Source: Methylocystis sp. (GTDB lineage Bacteria > Pseudomonadota > Alphaproteobacteria > Rhizobiales > Beijerinckiaceae). From it: a stretch of DNA of 64,000 nt. Numbering within the stretch: the stretch's first letter is position 1; the number at the start of each line of letters is the position of its first letter. Made by a program: the position numbers and the translations under genes. Below are positions 45,265 to 54,251 of this stretch, in pieces. Under the pieces are notes generated by a model, which was not told where the DNA came from, did not search any database, and worked only from the letters and a program-made list of their open reading frames with translations. Location of the stretch: assembly GCA_002929055.1 (NCBI GenBank), contig PERY01000009.1:35696-99695 (forward strand). Direction: 5' to 3'.

Positions 45265-46568
45265 TGAAGCCGGGCGACCGCCGCGGCCATTGACAGCCCA
45301 AGGCCGGAACCCGGCCGCGAGCGCGAATTCTCCAGCCGCACAAATCGCCCGATCACCCTTTCGCGATCCGCAGGCGAGATGCCGGGTCCGCGGTCCGCGA
45401 CCGTGATCTCGATGCGCTCGCCGACGCGCTTCGCGCTCACGTCGATCGTCGGTTCGGCGCCGGAGGCGCCATATTTCAAAGCATTGTCGACGAGGTTGAC
45501 GACGGCTTGACCCAGAAGTTCGCGGCTGCCGCTAACCGCGAGGCCGGGTTCTGTCACGACGTCGAGGCGAGCGCCCTGCTCCTCAGCAACTGGCTCGTAC
45601 ATCTCTGCGATGTCGCTGACCACCGCGTCGGCGTCATAAGCGGCGAGATTGTCGCTGCAGTAACCGGCTTCGGCCCGCGCGATCATCAGCAGCGCGTTGA
45701 AGACGCGGATGAGACCGTCCGATTCCTCGATGACGACGTTGAGCGCTTCGCGGTGCGCGCCCTTGTCCCCACTCCCGCGCAACGCCGCTTCCGCATGATT
45801 GCGCAGGCGCGTGAGCGGCGTCTTGAGATCATGGGCGATATTGTCGGAGACTTCGCGCAGGCCTGTCATCAGCTCGGATATGCGTTCCAGCATCGCGTTG
45901 AAATTTTCGGCGAGGCGGTCGAGTTCGTCGCCTGCGCCGCTGACGGCGAGCCGCTCGTGCAGGTCGCCCGCCATGATCCGCCGCGCCGAGGCCGACATCA
46001 CATCGACGCGCTCCAGCATGCGATGCGCGACGAAAAGGCCGCCCAGTGCGCCCACGAGCGCGAGCCAGAAGAGCGAAACGCCCAGCGCCCGTCGCAGAAT
46101 GTCACGCAGCACCTGATGATCCTCGATGTCGTGGCCGATAAGCAGCCGGAAGCCGCCGGGCAGCAAAAACAGCCGCAGCAGCGCGGGATGTTCGATCCCC
46201 GGTTCGCCGCGCCTCTGGTAGGGCGTTTCGACAAGTTCCGAGCCGCCGATGGGCGCCGCTGTCGGCGGTTCGATATTGCCGACGATCACCTCCCCCGAAT
46301 GAGTAGTGAGGAGATAGAGCGAACTGCCTGGCGCGCGAACGCGGCGCTCCACCGCAGTGGTGAGCTGTCGCAGCCCGCCTTGCGAATATTGCTCGGAGAG
46401 GGCGCGGATTTCCGCCTCGACCGTCTGCTCGATCTGCTCGTCGAGAACCTCCTTCACCCGCGCGCCGACGCGCGTGAGCACGAGGCCCGCGCCGATGGAG
46501 AAGAGCACCAGATAGGCGAGCGAGAGCTTGAAGGCCGTCGTACGAAACAGCTTGCCGACTTTTCCCAT
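45168..46568 (-). CDS. two-component sensor histidine kinase (OmpR-partner type)
   Basis: 466 residues: helix 1 (LAYLVLFSIGAGLVLTRVG), a periplasmic sensor of about 115 residues, helix 2 (VSLFWLALVGALGGLFVA), a HAMP domain (ARRIMAGDLHERLAV), HisKA with His246 in IAHDLKTPLTRLRNHA, and HATPase_c (NLVDNALKYGASG, DRGPGISPADRE, GSGLGLSMAAAVA). Start 46568 gives a usual N-terminus; ATG 46628 would add 20 residues. The cognate regulator gene lies 600 bases upstream, with an opposite-strand gene inserted between. It overlaps pleC by 97 bases. Confidence 0.9.
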   Translation of the reverse strand: MGKVGKLFRTTAFKLSLAYLVLFSIGAGLVLTRVGARVKEVLDEQIEQTVEAEIRALSEQYSQGGLRQLTTAVERRVRAPGSSLYLLTTHSGEVIVGNIEPPTAAPIGGSELVETPYQRRGEPGIEHPALLRLFLLPGGFRLLIGHDIEDHQVLRDILRRALGVSLFWLALVGALGGLFVAHRMLERVDVMSASARRIMAGDLHERLAVSGAGDELDRLAENFNAMLERISELMTGLREVSDNIAHDLKTPLTRLRNHAEAALRGSGDKGAHREALNVVIEESDGLIRVFNALLMIARAEAGYCSDNLAAYDADAVVSDIAEMYEPVAEEQGARLDVVTEPGLAVSGSRELLGQAVVNLVDNALKYGASGAEPTIDVSAKRVGERIEITVADRGPGISPADRERVIGRFVRLENSRSRPGSGLGLSMAAAVARLHHGALRIEDNAPGLRVVLSLPAIRAAVSRERA

Positions 46569-46727
46569 CAACAATTGCGTTGTCCTGTCTGCGTTACGGA
46601 ACCGGGGGTCCAGCAAAGATATGGGCATTGCGGGCCGATTGTCGCAGGGGCGGCCCGGGCCCGGGCGGGAACCTTCGCCGCATAATCGACGTTCATAGCG
46701 TGAGGGGCCAGCAGAGGTTGAAGGGCC

Positions 46728-47171
46728 ATGAAAACCAGACTTGAATCGGCACTGCTCAGCGTATTGTGCGGCGCGACGGCGCTGGGCGCCATGCCGCAGG
46801 AGGCCTTCGCGATGAGCGTCGCGCCACCTTCCGTCGTCGGCCTGACCGCTCCGACGGCGCAGGTGCATTACCGCCGTTACTACCACCGGCACTACCGCCC
46901 CGTCGTCTATCGGCGCCACTGGGCCCCGCGCTACGCCTATTATCCGCGTCGCGCCTATTATCGCTATCCCGCATATGGCTATGGCTACGATCCGGCCGGC
47001 GCGATGTTCGCGGGCGCGGCGCTCGGCCTGATGGGCGCCGGCATCGCCGCCGCAACCGCCCCCCGCTGGGGCTATGGCGGGTGGGGCGGCGGCTGGGGCC
47101 CGGGATGGGGCGGCGGCTGGGGCGGCGGCTGGGGTGGACCCGGCTGGGGATGGGGCGGCGGATGGTGGTGA
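46728..47171 (+). CDS. exported Tyr/His- and Gly/Trp-rich low-complexity protein
   Basis: 147 residues. After a signal peptide (cut near QEAFAMS), residues about 46-85 are packed with Tyr, Arg and His (VHYRRYYHRHYRPVVYRRHW), a glycine-zipper-like helix follows (GAMFAGAALGLMGAGIAAAT), and the last 30 residues are a GW repeat (WGGGWGPGWGGGWGGGWGG). The repeat is encoded by tandem GGCGGCTGGGG units at about 47085-47160. Opposite orientation to, and between, the two-component genes. Possible surface or cell-wall protein. Confidence 0.75.
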   Translation: MKTRLESALLSVLCGATALGAMPQEAFAMSVAPPSVVGLTAPTAQVHYRRYYHRHYRPVVYRRHWAPRYAYYPRRAYYRYPAYGYGYDPAGAMFAGAALGLMGAGIAAATAPRWGYGGWGGGWGPGWGGGWGGGWGGPGWGWGGGWW

Positions 47172-47172
47172 G

Positions 47173-47865
47173 CTAGCGCATCCCGTCCCGGATCATGTAA
47201 CCCGCTCCCCGGATGGTATGGAGGAGCGGGTTGTCCCGGCCCTTGTCGATCTTGGCGCGCAGCCGCGAGATATGCACGTCGATCACATTGGTCTGCGGAT
47301 CGAAGTGATAGTCCCAGACATTCTCGAGCAGCATGGTGCGGGTCACGACCTGCCCGGCATGTTTCATAAGATATTCGAGCAGGCGGAACTCGCGCGGCTG
47401 CAGCACGATCTCCTGCCCGGCGACCGTCACCTTGTGGGAGAGGCGGTCGAGCTCCAGATCGCCGACGCGGTAATGGGTCTCCTCGCCGCGCGGACCGACC
47501 CGGCGGCGCACCAGCGCCTCGACGCGCGCCAACAGCTCGGAGAAGGCGTAGGGCTTGGGGAGATAATCGTCGCCGCCCGCGCGCAGGCCCTTCACGCGGT
47601 CGTCCACCTGCCCCAGCGCCGAGAGGATGAGAACCGGCGTCTCGACCTTCTGCTCCCGCAGGCTGGAGATGAGCGAAAGCCCGTCCATCTTCGGCAGCAT
47701 GCGGTCGACGATCAGCACGTCATAGTCGCCTTCGCGGGCGGAGGCATAGCCGGCGAGCCCGTCGGCCGCATGGTCGGCGACATGGCCCTGTTCGCGGAAG
47801 GCCTTGACGAGATAGTCGCTCGCCTCTTTGTCGTCTTCGATAAGGAGTATGCGCATCAGAGCCAT
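47173..47865 (-). CDS. OmpR-family response regulator
   Basis: 230 residues. Receiver domain with the acidic pair IEDD, phospho-acceptor Asp54 (LIVDRMLPKMDG) and Lys in DDYLPKPYAFSEL, then a winged-helix DNA-binding domain (LQPREFRLLEYLMKHAGQVV, NVIDVHISRLRAKIDKG, IRGAGYMIRD). It is downstream of degP on the same strand but separated from it by a terminator, and should pair with the histidine kinase at 45168-46568. ATG 47856 is an alternative start three codons in. In other Rhizobiales this pair also neighbours degP. Confidence 0.94.
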   Translation of the reverse strand: MALMRILLIEDDKEASDYLVKAFREQGHVADHAADGLAGYASAREGDYDVLIVDRMLPKMDGLSLISSLREQKVETPVLILSALGQVDDRVKGLRAGGDDYLPKPYAFSELLARVEALVRRRVGPRGEETHYRVGDLELDRLSHKVTVAGQEIVLQPREFRLLEYLMKHAGQVVTRTMLLENVWDYHFDPQTNVIDVHISRLRAKIDKGRDNPLLHTIRGAGYMIRDGMR

Positions 47866-47878
47866 GATAACCGACCTG

Positions 47879-47919
47879 AAAAAAAAAGGCAGGCCGGCGC
47901 TGGGGAGCGTCGGCCTGCC
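47879..47919 (-). terminator. Rho-independent terminator after degP
   Basis: On the minus strand a 13-bp GC-rich stem (GGCAGGCCGACGC with GCGCCGGCCTGCC, one G-T pair) with a 6-base loop is followed by nine T residues. It ends degP transcription before the response regulator gene. This is the clearest intrinsic terminator in the window. Confidence 0.85.
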
Positions 47920-48035
47920 GGCGACGGAGCCAGGAGGGGGCTGGCTTTAAGGACCGTCGCTCTTCATTGCGGGGACCGTCTGCGGGCGGGTGCAGTCTCG
48001 CGGTCCGCGTCGCAAGAAGCTCTGATTTCCCTCCG

Positions 48036-49547
48036 TTAGCCGGCCGAGGACTTCACTGGCACGGCGATGAATTTCGCGCCGTCGGCCGATTTCAGCCGCA
48101 GCAGGACCGAGCGGCGGCCCTCCTTGCGGGCTCCGTCGACGGCGCCCAGGAGGTCGGCGCGCGAGTTGACCGGCTGCCCGCCAGCCTCGACGATCACGTC
48201 GCCGCGGCGAACCCCCTTCTGGGCGGCGACGCCCTCTGGGTCGATGTCCGTCACATAGAGGCCTTCGCCCCCGCCGCCACGCACTTCCGAGGCCGGCGCA
48301 ACGTCGATGCCGAGGCTCGCGAGATTCGCGCCGGCGCCGGAGTGACCGGAATCTTCATCGTCGGCGCGCGCTTCCTTCTCCTCGGGCAGTTTGCCAAGGG
48401 TCAGTTTCGCCGCCTTCTCCGAGCCGTTGCGCAGATAGGCGATGTCCACGGACCTGCCCGGTCCCATCGCGGCGATCTTGCGCGCCAGTTCGCGCGGGCT
48501 CTCGATCTTCTCGCCATTGACGGCGGTGATGACGTCGCCCGCTTTCAGGCCCGCGGCCTCCGCGGGCGCGCCCTTCTGGGGCTGCGCGATCAGGGCGCCC
48601 TTCGCCGTCTTCAGACCGAGACTGTCCGCGATCTCCGGAGTCACCGGCTGGATCTTCACGCCGATCCACCCGCGCGCCACGACGCCCTTGTCCTTGAGCG
48701 CGGCGACGACGTCCCTGGCGACCTCGGATGGAATGGCGAAGCCAATGCCGACAGAGCCCCCGGACGGCGAATAGATCGCCGTGTTGACGCCGATGACATT
48801 GCCGCGCGCGTCAAAAGCCGGGCCGCCCGAATTGCCGCGGTTCACCGGCGCGTCGATCTGCAGGAAATCGTCATAGGGACCGGCGCCGATGTCGCGCCCG
48901 CGCGCCGAGACGATGCCCGCTGTGACCGAGCCGCCAAGGCCGAAGGGATTGCCGACCGCGATCACCCAATCGCCGACGCGCGGCTGCGCGCTAGACCATT
49001 CGACATAGGGGAGCTTGTTCGCGTCGTTGACCTTGAGGAGCGCGAGATCGGTGCGCTTGTCCGTGCCGATAACCTTGGCGGTCAGCGTGCGGCCGTCGTC
49101 CAGCGCGATTTCAACCTCGTTCGCATGGTCGACCACATGGTTGTTGGTCACCACATAGCCGTCGGCGCTGATGATGAAGCCCGAGCCCTGCGACTGGGTC
49201 ATGCGCTTCTGCGGCGTCTCGCCGAAGCGCTTGAAGAATTTGTACATCGGATCGTCGGGCGACATCTCCTGGCCCTCGAAGGGGCTTTGCTGCTCCTCCA
49301 CGGACTTGACCTTGATGGCGACGACGGCGCCCTTAACGCGCTCCACGACATCGGCGAACGAGGCGGGGCCGGCGGGCTGCGCGAGCGTGACGGAAGGCGC
49401 CTCGGCAAACGCCTTGCCGACGGGTGCGCCAACAGCCGCGCCGAAGGCGAGGGCCGCAGCGGCGCCCATCAGCGCAATGCGCGAGGCGCGGCGGCGGCGC
49501 GTCTGCGCCGGCATGCGGGAGCTGCGCTCGAAAATCGGATAATGCAT
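48036..49547 (-). CDS. degP: periplasmic serine protease/chaperone DegP (HtrA, Do family)
   Basis: 503 residues. After an export signal (RIALMGAAAALAFGAAVG) comes the trypsin-like domain with His137 (VVTNNHVVDH), Asp167 (KRTDLALLKV) and Ser240 (NRGNSGGPAF), then two PDZ domains (GWIGVKIQPVTPEIADSLGL; GIDVAPASEV to DIDPEGVAAQKGVRRGDVIV). It degrades or refolds misfolded envelope proteins. GGAGAAG precedes ATG 49547. Adjacent two-component genes suggest envelope-stress control, though a terminator separates them. Confidence 0.96.
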   Translation of the reverse strand: MHYPIFERSSRMPAQTRRRRASRIALMGAAAALAFGAAVGAPVGKAFAEAPSVTLAQPAGPASFADVVERVKGAVVAIKVKSVEEQQSPFEGQEMSPDDPMYKFFKRFGETPQKRMTQSQGSGFIISADGYVVTNNHVVDHANEVEIALDDGRTLTAKVIGTDKRTDLALLKVNDANKLPYVEWSSAQPRVGDWVIAVGNPFGLGGSVTAGIVSARGRDIGAGPYDDFLQIDAPVNRGNSGGPAFDARGNVIGVNTAIYSPSGGSVGIGFAIPSEVARDVVAALKDKGVVARGWIGVKIQPVTPEIADSLGLKTAKGALIAQPQKGAPAEAAGLKAGDVITAVNGEKIESPRELARKIAAMGPGRSVDIAYLRNGSEKAAKLTLGKLPEEKEARADDEDSGHSGAGANLASLGIDVAPASEVRGGGGEGLYVTDIDPEGVAAQKGVRRGDVIVEAGGQPVNSRADLLGAVDGARKEGRRSVLLRLKSADGAKFIAVPVKSSAG

Positions 49548-49744
49548 TTCAAATCTTCTCCATTCTCGCGGCGACGAAGGGGGAGTCCAAAGCCTGGGAG
49601 GGCTCGGGCTGGGAGGCTTCGTCGCCGCCTGCATGGAGGAACATGGAGATGCGCCGCTTGCAGTCCAATGTCCGGCGGATGAAACTTTCGTAAGGGGAAA
49701 CAAAGAGCCCCGCGACGAGGCGGCTGCCGCTCCGCCTGCTTGCG

Positions 49745-50749
49745 CTAAAGCCAGCCGGCCCTGCGGAAGCGCCAGTAAAGCGCGGCGCAGACCGTGATCG
49801 TCACGCCGAGGACGAGGAAGTAACCGTACTCCCACTTGAGCTCCGGCATGTGCTCAAAATTCATGCCGTAGATGCCGGCGATGGCTGTGGGAACGGCGAG
49901 GATGGCGGCCCAGGCGGCGAGGCGGCGCGAGATGTTGGTCTGCTGCATCTGAGCATTCATCAGGCTCGCCTCGAAGGCGAAGGCGAGCGTCTCGCGCAAC
50001 GTGTCGATGCGCTCCTGCGCGCGGCGCAGATGATCGCGCACGTCGCGGAAATGCGGCTTCATGACAGGATTGATGAACACGACGTCGGTGCGCTCCAGCG
50101 CGCGGCAGACATCGGCGAGCGGCAGCACGGCGTTGCGTAGCCGCAGCAGGTCGCGGCGCAACATGTAGAGCTGCTCGATCTCTTCAGAGCCCATCGTGGT
50201 CGTTAAAACGTGCTCCTCAATGTCCTCGACCTGATCGTTGATGCTGGCGAGAACGGGGGAGTAATTGTCGACGATGAAATCGAGGATGGCGTAGACGATG
50301 AAATCCTCGCCCTCGGAGAGGCGCTGCGCGCGCGCCTCGCAGCGCTGGCGCACTGCGGCGTAGCTCTGGGACGCGCCATGCCGTACGCTGACGACGTAGC
50401 CCGCGCCGACGAAGAGATGCGTCTCGCCGAAGGCGACGGAGCCATCCGCCCGCTGCGCGGTGCGCACGACGATGAAAAGGCTGTCGTCGAATTCCTCGAG
50501 CTTGGGAAACTGATGCGCTTTGGCGGCGTCCTCGACCGCGAGCGGATGCAGAGAAAATTGCTTCCGCACCCGCTCCAGCAGTTCCACGCTCGGCTCGTAG
50601 AGGCCGATCCACACGACGTGGCCTTCGCGGCTGGCCCATTCGCCGGCGGCGTCAATGTCGATGTCGGCGACCTTGACGCCCTTGCAGTAGGCGACGGCGT
50701 TGACGACGCCGGGGCTGATCGCGTCTGCGAGGTCGGCGACAGCGTCCAT
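49745..50749 (-). CDS. corA: CorA-family magnesium/divalent cation channel
   Basis: 334 residues. The cytoplasmic alpha/beta funnel domain is followed by a long helix and two C-terminal transmembrane helices, with the selectivity loop YGMNF after the first (LAVPTAIAGIYGMNF). FVGAGYVVSVRHG and YAILDFIVDNYSPVL are typical. It forms pentamers that admit Mg2+. Eight bases separate its start from the stop of grpE, which is upstream on the same strand. Confidence 0.93.
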   Translation of the reverse strand: MDAVADLADAISPGVVNAVAYCKGVKVADIDIDAAGEWASREGHVVWIGLYEPSVELLERVRKQFSLHPLAVEDAAKAHQFPKLEEFDDSLFIVVRTAQRADGSVAFGETHLFVGAGYVVSVRHGASQSYAAVRQRCEARAQRLSEGEDFIVYAILDFIVDNYSPVLASINDQVEDIEEHVLTTTMGSEEIEQLYMLRRDLLRLRNAVLPLADVCRALERTDVVFINPVMKPHFRDVRDHLRRAQERIDTLRETLAFAFEASLMNAQMQQTNISRRLAAWAAILAVPTAIAGIYGMNFEHMPELKWEYGYFLVLGVTITVCAALYWRFRRAGWL

Positions 50750-50757
50750 CGGCGCGC

Positions 50758-51366
50758 TCAGGCCTTGGGTCCGCCGCGCGTGACGCCGACTTTCGCCGGG
50801 CGCAGCACGCGTTCGCCGATCGTGTAGCCCTGCTCCATCACCTGCGCGACCGAGCCGGCGGGCCTGGTCTCATCCGGGATTTCGTAGAGCGCCTCATGGA
50901 GATTGGGGTCGAATTTCGCGCCCATCGCCTCGATCGGCTTCACCCCGAAACGGCCCAGCCGCGTCAGGAAGTCGCGCTCGGTCACCGCGAGCCCATCCAG
51001 CAGCGCGGCCGCGATCGGGTCGAGACGCGGGCGAACCTCGTCCGGCACGCTTTCAGCGGCGCGGCGCAGATTGTCGGCGAAGGGGAGCATCTCACGCGCG
51101 AAATTCGACGCGCCATAGAGCTTGGCGTCGGCGATCTCCTTTTCGGCGCGCCGGCGGACGTTCTCCACTTCCGCCAGCGAGCGCAGAAGCTTGTCCTTCA
51201 GTCCGGCGTTTTCCGCATAAAGATTCTCGAGCTCCGTGAACGGCTCGGGCTCATTGATGCTCGACTCCGCCGAAGGCTGCGACAGCGAGGACGCGTGCGC
51301 CGGATCCCCATCTGCGCCCTGCGGCGGCGTCTCGGCGTTGTTCCCGTCGTTGCTCTGTTGGCTCAT
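50758..51366 (-). CDS. grpE: GrpE nucleotide-exchange factor for DnaK
   Basis: 202 residues. A disordered polar N-terminus (to residue 45) precedes a long coiled coil (LENLYAENAGLKDKLLRSLA, EVENVRRRAEKEIADAKLYG) and the C-terminal beta wing (KFDPNLHEALYEIPD, VAQVMEQGYTIGERVLRPAK), all hallmarks. It releases ADP from DnaK. Either ATG 51366 or 51378 may be used. dnaK is not adjacent; corA is the downstream partner. Confidence 0.95.
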   Translation of the reverse strand: MSQQSNDGNNAETPPQGADGDPAHASSLSQPSAESSINEPEPFTELENLYAENAGLKDKLLRSLAEVENVRRRAEKEIADAKLYGASNFAREMLPFADNLRRAAESVPDEVRPRLDPIAAALLDGLAVTERDFLTRLGRFGVKPIEAMGAKFDPNLHEALYEIPDETRPAGSVAQVMEQGYTIGERVLRPAKVGVTRGGPKA

Positions 51367-51432
51367 GCTCAAGTCCATCTTTGGGTAAGGCCCGGATTAA
51401 AGGCCTCGATATCTGCGTTACAACGCCCAAAA

Positions 51433-54246
51433 TCAAGTCGCGGCGAGATTCTGCGCGCGGGCGGGCCGTTTCTCGGTCGCCGATGCGAAGATCTCCAGAA
51501 GCTGACGCTTGATCGCCGCCTGCCGGGGCGGCGAGGTGATTTTCGAGCCGGTGAGGTCGGTGACGTAGAAGGCGTCGACCGCCCGTTCGCCAAAGGTCGT
51601 GATATGGGCCGAGGCGATGTTCAGATTCATCTTCGAAATGGCGTTGGTGAGGTCGAAGAGAAGCCCCTCGCGATCGAGGCCGGAGACCTCGATGACCGTG
51701 TAGACGTTGGAGAGGCTGTTATCGACCACCACCTCGGGCGCGACCGAAAAGGCCGTCGTCGGTTGATGCTGCTTCGTGCGCGCCTTCACGGCGTCGGAGA
51801 CGATGACTTCGCCCCTCAGCGCCTTGGCGATAAAATCGGCGATACGGCGCGCGCGGCGCATTTCGTCCTCGTCGAAATCGAAAGCCCGCGAAATGAAGAT
51901 CGTGTCGAGCGCGAGCCCGTCGACGGTGGTGAAGATATGCGCGTCGACGATATTCGCGCCGCTCGCCGCGCAGCCGCCCGCGATGATGGAGAGCAGGCGC
52001 CTGTGGTCCGGCGCGATGACGGTGAGCTCCACCGCGCCGCGCGCGCGGTCGAGCTCCACGGCCGTCGCAAGCGGCGTCTCGGCGCCCGTGAGCTTGCGCA
52101 GCATCTGCGCGTGATGCAGCTTGCGTGAAACGTCGACCTTCAGCCAGTAGGCGGGGTAATGACGTTTGGCGTAGGCGTCGAAATCCTCATCGCTCCAGTC
52201 GGGCAGCGCGGCGCGCAACTCCTCCATCGCGGCGGCGACGCGGCTCTTGCGGTCGACAGCGGAATGGCCGCCGCCGAGCACCACCTCCGTCTCCCAGTAA
52301 AGCACGCGAAGGAGCTGCGACTTCCAGGCGTCGAGCACGCCGGGCCCAACCGCGTTGATGTCGCAGACGGTGAGCACGAAGAGCATTTTCAATCGCTCCA
52401 TCGTCTGCACGATGGCGGCGAAGCTTTCGATCGTCACACGGTCCGAGAGATCGCGGCTCTGCGCGAAACTCGACATGGTCAGATGATGTTCAACGAGCCA
52501 GCAGACGCTCTCCGTTTCGCCCGGGGTGAAACCGAGACGCGGACAGAGCGAGCGCGCGACCTCCATGCCGGCGATGGAGTGATCGTCCTTGCGGCCCTTG
52601 GCGATGTCGTGAAGAAAGAGCCCGAGATAAAGCACCTTGCGATTGACGATGGTGGGCAGGATTTCGCTTACGAGCTGCTGGTGCTCGGGCAGGCGTCCGG
52701 CTTCGAGATCGGAGAGACCGCCGACCGCGCGCAAGAGATGCTCGTCGACAGTGTAGTGATGATACATGTTGAACTGCATCATCGCGACGATACGGCCGAA
52801 ATCGGGAATGAACCGGCCGAGCACGCCGGTTTCGTTCATGCGCCGCAGCATGATCTCGGTCATGTTCCGCGACAGGAGAATTTCAAGGAACAGACGGTTC
52901 GCCTCCTTGTCGGCGCGCAGGTCCGCGTCGATCTCGCGCAACGACAGCGTCGCGGCGCGCATGGCGTCCGGGTGCAGCGGCAGGCCGTGGTGATCCGCCA
53001 GCCAGAAGAGGCGGATGATGTTGACGGGATCGCGTTGGAACACGTTTTCATCGGCGACGCTGATGCGGTCCTGCGCGATGATGAAATCGCCGTGAGGCGC
53101 CTTGTTGCGGCGGCGCCTGAAGGGCTGCAGGAACCGGTCGAAGATGGCGCGCGGCTTGGCCTGCCGCTCCTCCAGCGCCGCGCAGACGATAGCCGTTAGA
53201 TCGCCGACTTCCTTCGCGACGAGGAAGTAGTGCTTCATGAAGCGCTCGACTCGCGAAAGGCCACCGCGATTATGATAGCCGAGGCGCCCGGCGATCACGG
53301 GCTGAATGTCGAAGGACAGCCGCTCCTCCGCGCGCCCCGTGGCGAAATGCAGATGGCAGCGCACGCGCCACAGGAATTCGTCGCAGCGCTCGAAGAGACT
53401 GAGTTCGGCTGAGGTGAAGAGCCCCGCGGCGACAAGCTCCTTCACGTCGCGCACGCGGTAGACATATTTCGCAATCCAGAAGAGCGTATTGAGGTCACGC
53501 AGCCCGCCCTTGCCTTCCTTCACATTGGGCTCGACGAGATAGCGCGAGGCGCCGGCGCGCCGCACGCGTGTTTCGCGCTCGGCCAGTTTCGCCGCGACGA
53601 ATTCACGCGCGTCGGAACGGGCGACCTCCTTGTCGAAAGCGTCCTGCAATTCGGAGAAAAGCTCCGGGCTTCCCAAGATGAAACGAGACTCGAGCAGCGT
53701 GGTGCGGATCGTCATGTCGGCGCGCGCCTGGCGCATGCACTCGGCGACCGAGCGCGTCGCATGGCCGACCTTCTGCCTCAGATCCCACAGCACATAGAGG
53801 ATCGCTTCGACGACGCTCTCGCCCCAGGGCGTCTGCTTGTAAGGCAGAAGGAACAGAAGATCGATGTCCGATCCCGGCGCCAGCATGCCGCGCCCGTAGC
53901 CGCCGACGGCGACGATGGTCAGGCGCTCCGCGAAAGTCGGATTGTCGGCGGGATAGACAAAATTGACGACGTAGTCGTAAATCGCGCCGATCAATTCGTC
54001 CTGCAACTGCGAGATGAGCCGCGCGCAAGCGAGACCGGAGCCCCTGGACTCCAGTTGCGCGCGGGCGCGGGCGCGTCCCTCCGCCAGCGTCGAGCGGAAG
54101 AGATCGACGGCTGCGGTGCGACGCGCGTGTCCTTTCTCGGTCTTGCAGAGTTCCGCGACCGGGGTCGCGAGCGCGGCCCTCAGCCCGCGAAAGCCATGCG
54201 CGGGGTCGAGACTGTCGAAGACGCTCGCTGAAACCTTCTGATCCAT
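51433..54246 (-). CDS. glnD: bifunctional PII uridylyltransferase/uridylyl-removing enzyme
   Basis: 937 residues controlling nitrogen assimilation by modifying PII proteins in response to glutamine. The nucleotidyltransferase site GGYGRGMLAPGSDIDLLFL lies at 115-133 with metal-binding Asp127 and Asp129; the HD hydrolase domain has LFLHDIAKGRKDDHS; two ACT domains (ELTVIAPDHRRLLSIIAGGC; IEVSGLDREGLLFDLTNAIS) end the protein. ATG 54246 is favoured by AGGA 8 bases upstream; ATG 54255 overlaps the gshB stop. It is cotranscribed with gshB. Confidence 0.96.
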   Translation of the reverse strand: MDQKVSASVFDSLDPAHGFRGLRAALATPVAELCKTEKGHARRTAAVDLFRSTLAEGRARARAQLESRGSGLACARLISQLQDELIGAIYDYVVNFVYPADNPTFAERLTIVAVGGYGRGMLAPGSDIDLLFLLPYKQTPWGESVVEAILYVLWDLRQKVGHATRSVAECMRQARADMTIRTTLLESRFILGSPELFSELQDAFDKEVARSDAREFVAAKLAERETRVRRAGASRYLVEPNVKEGKGGLRDLNTLFWIAKYVYRVRDVKELVAAGLFTSAELSLFERCDEFLWRVRCHLHFATGRAEERLSFDIQPVIAGRLGYHNRGGLSRVERFMKHYFLVAKEVGDLTAIVCAALEERQAKPRAIFDRFLQPFRRRRNKAPHGDFIIAQDRISVADENVFQRDPVNIIRLFWLADHHGLPLHPDAMRAATLSLREIDADLRADKEANRLFLEILLSRNMTEIMLRRMNETGVLGRFIPDFGRIVAMMQFNMYHHYTVDEHLLRAVGGLSDLEAGRLPEHQQLVSEILPTIVNRKVLYLGLFLHDIAKGRKDDHSIAGMEVARSLCPRLGFTPGETESVCWLVEHHLTMSSFAQSRDLSDRVTIESFAAIVQTMERLKMLFVLTVCDINAVGPGVLDAWKSQLLRVLYWETEVVLGGGHSAVDRKSRVAAAMEELRAALPDWSDEDFDAYAKRHYPAYWLKVDVSRKLHHAQMLRKLTGAETPLATAVELDRARGAVELTVIAPDHRRLLSIIAGGCAASGANIVDAHIFTTVDGLALDTIFISRAFDFDEDEMRRARRIADFIAKALRGEVIVSDAVKARTKQHQPTTAFSVAPEVVVDNSLSNVYTVIEVSGLDREGLLFDLTNAISKMNLNIASAHITTFGERAVDAFYVTDLTGSKITSPPRQAAIKRQLLEIFASATEKRPARAQNLAAT

Positions 54247-54251
54247 GTCCG

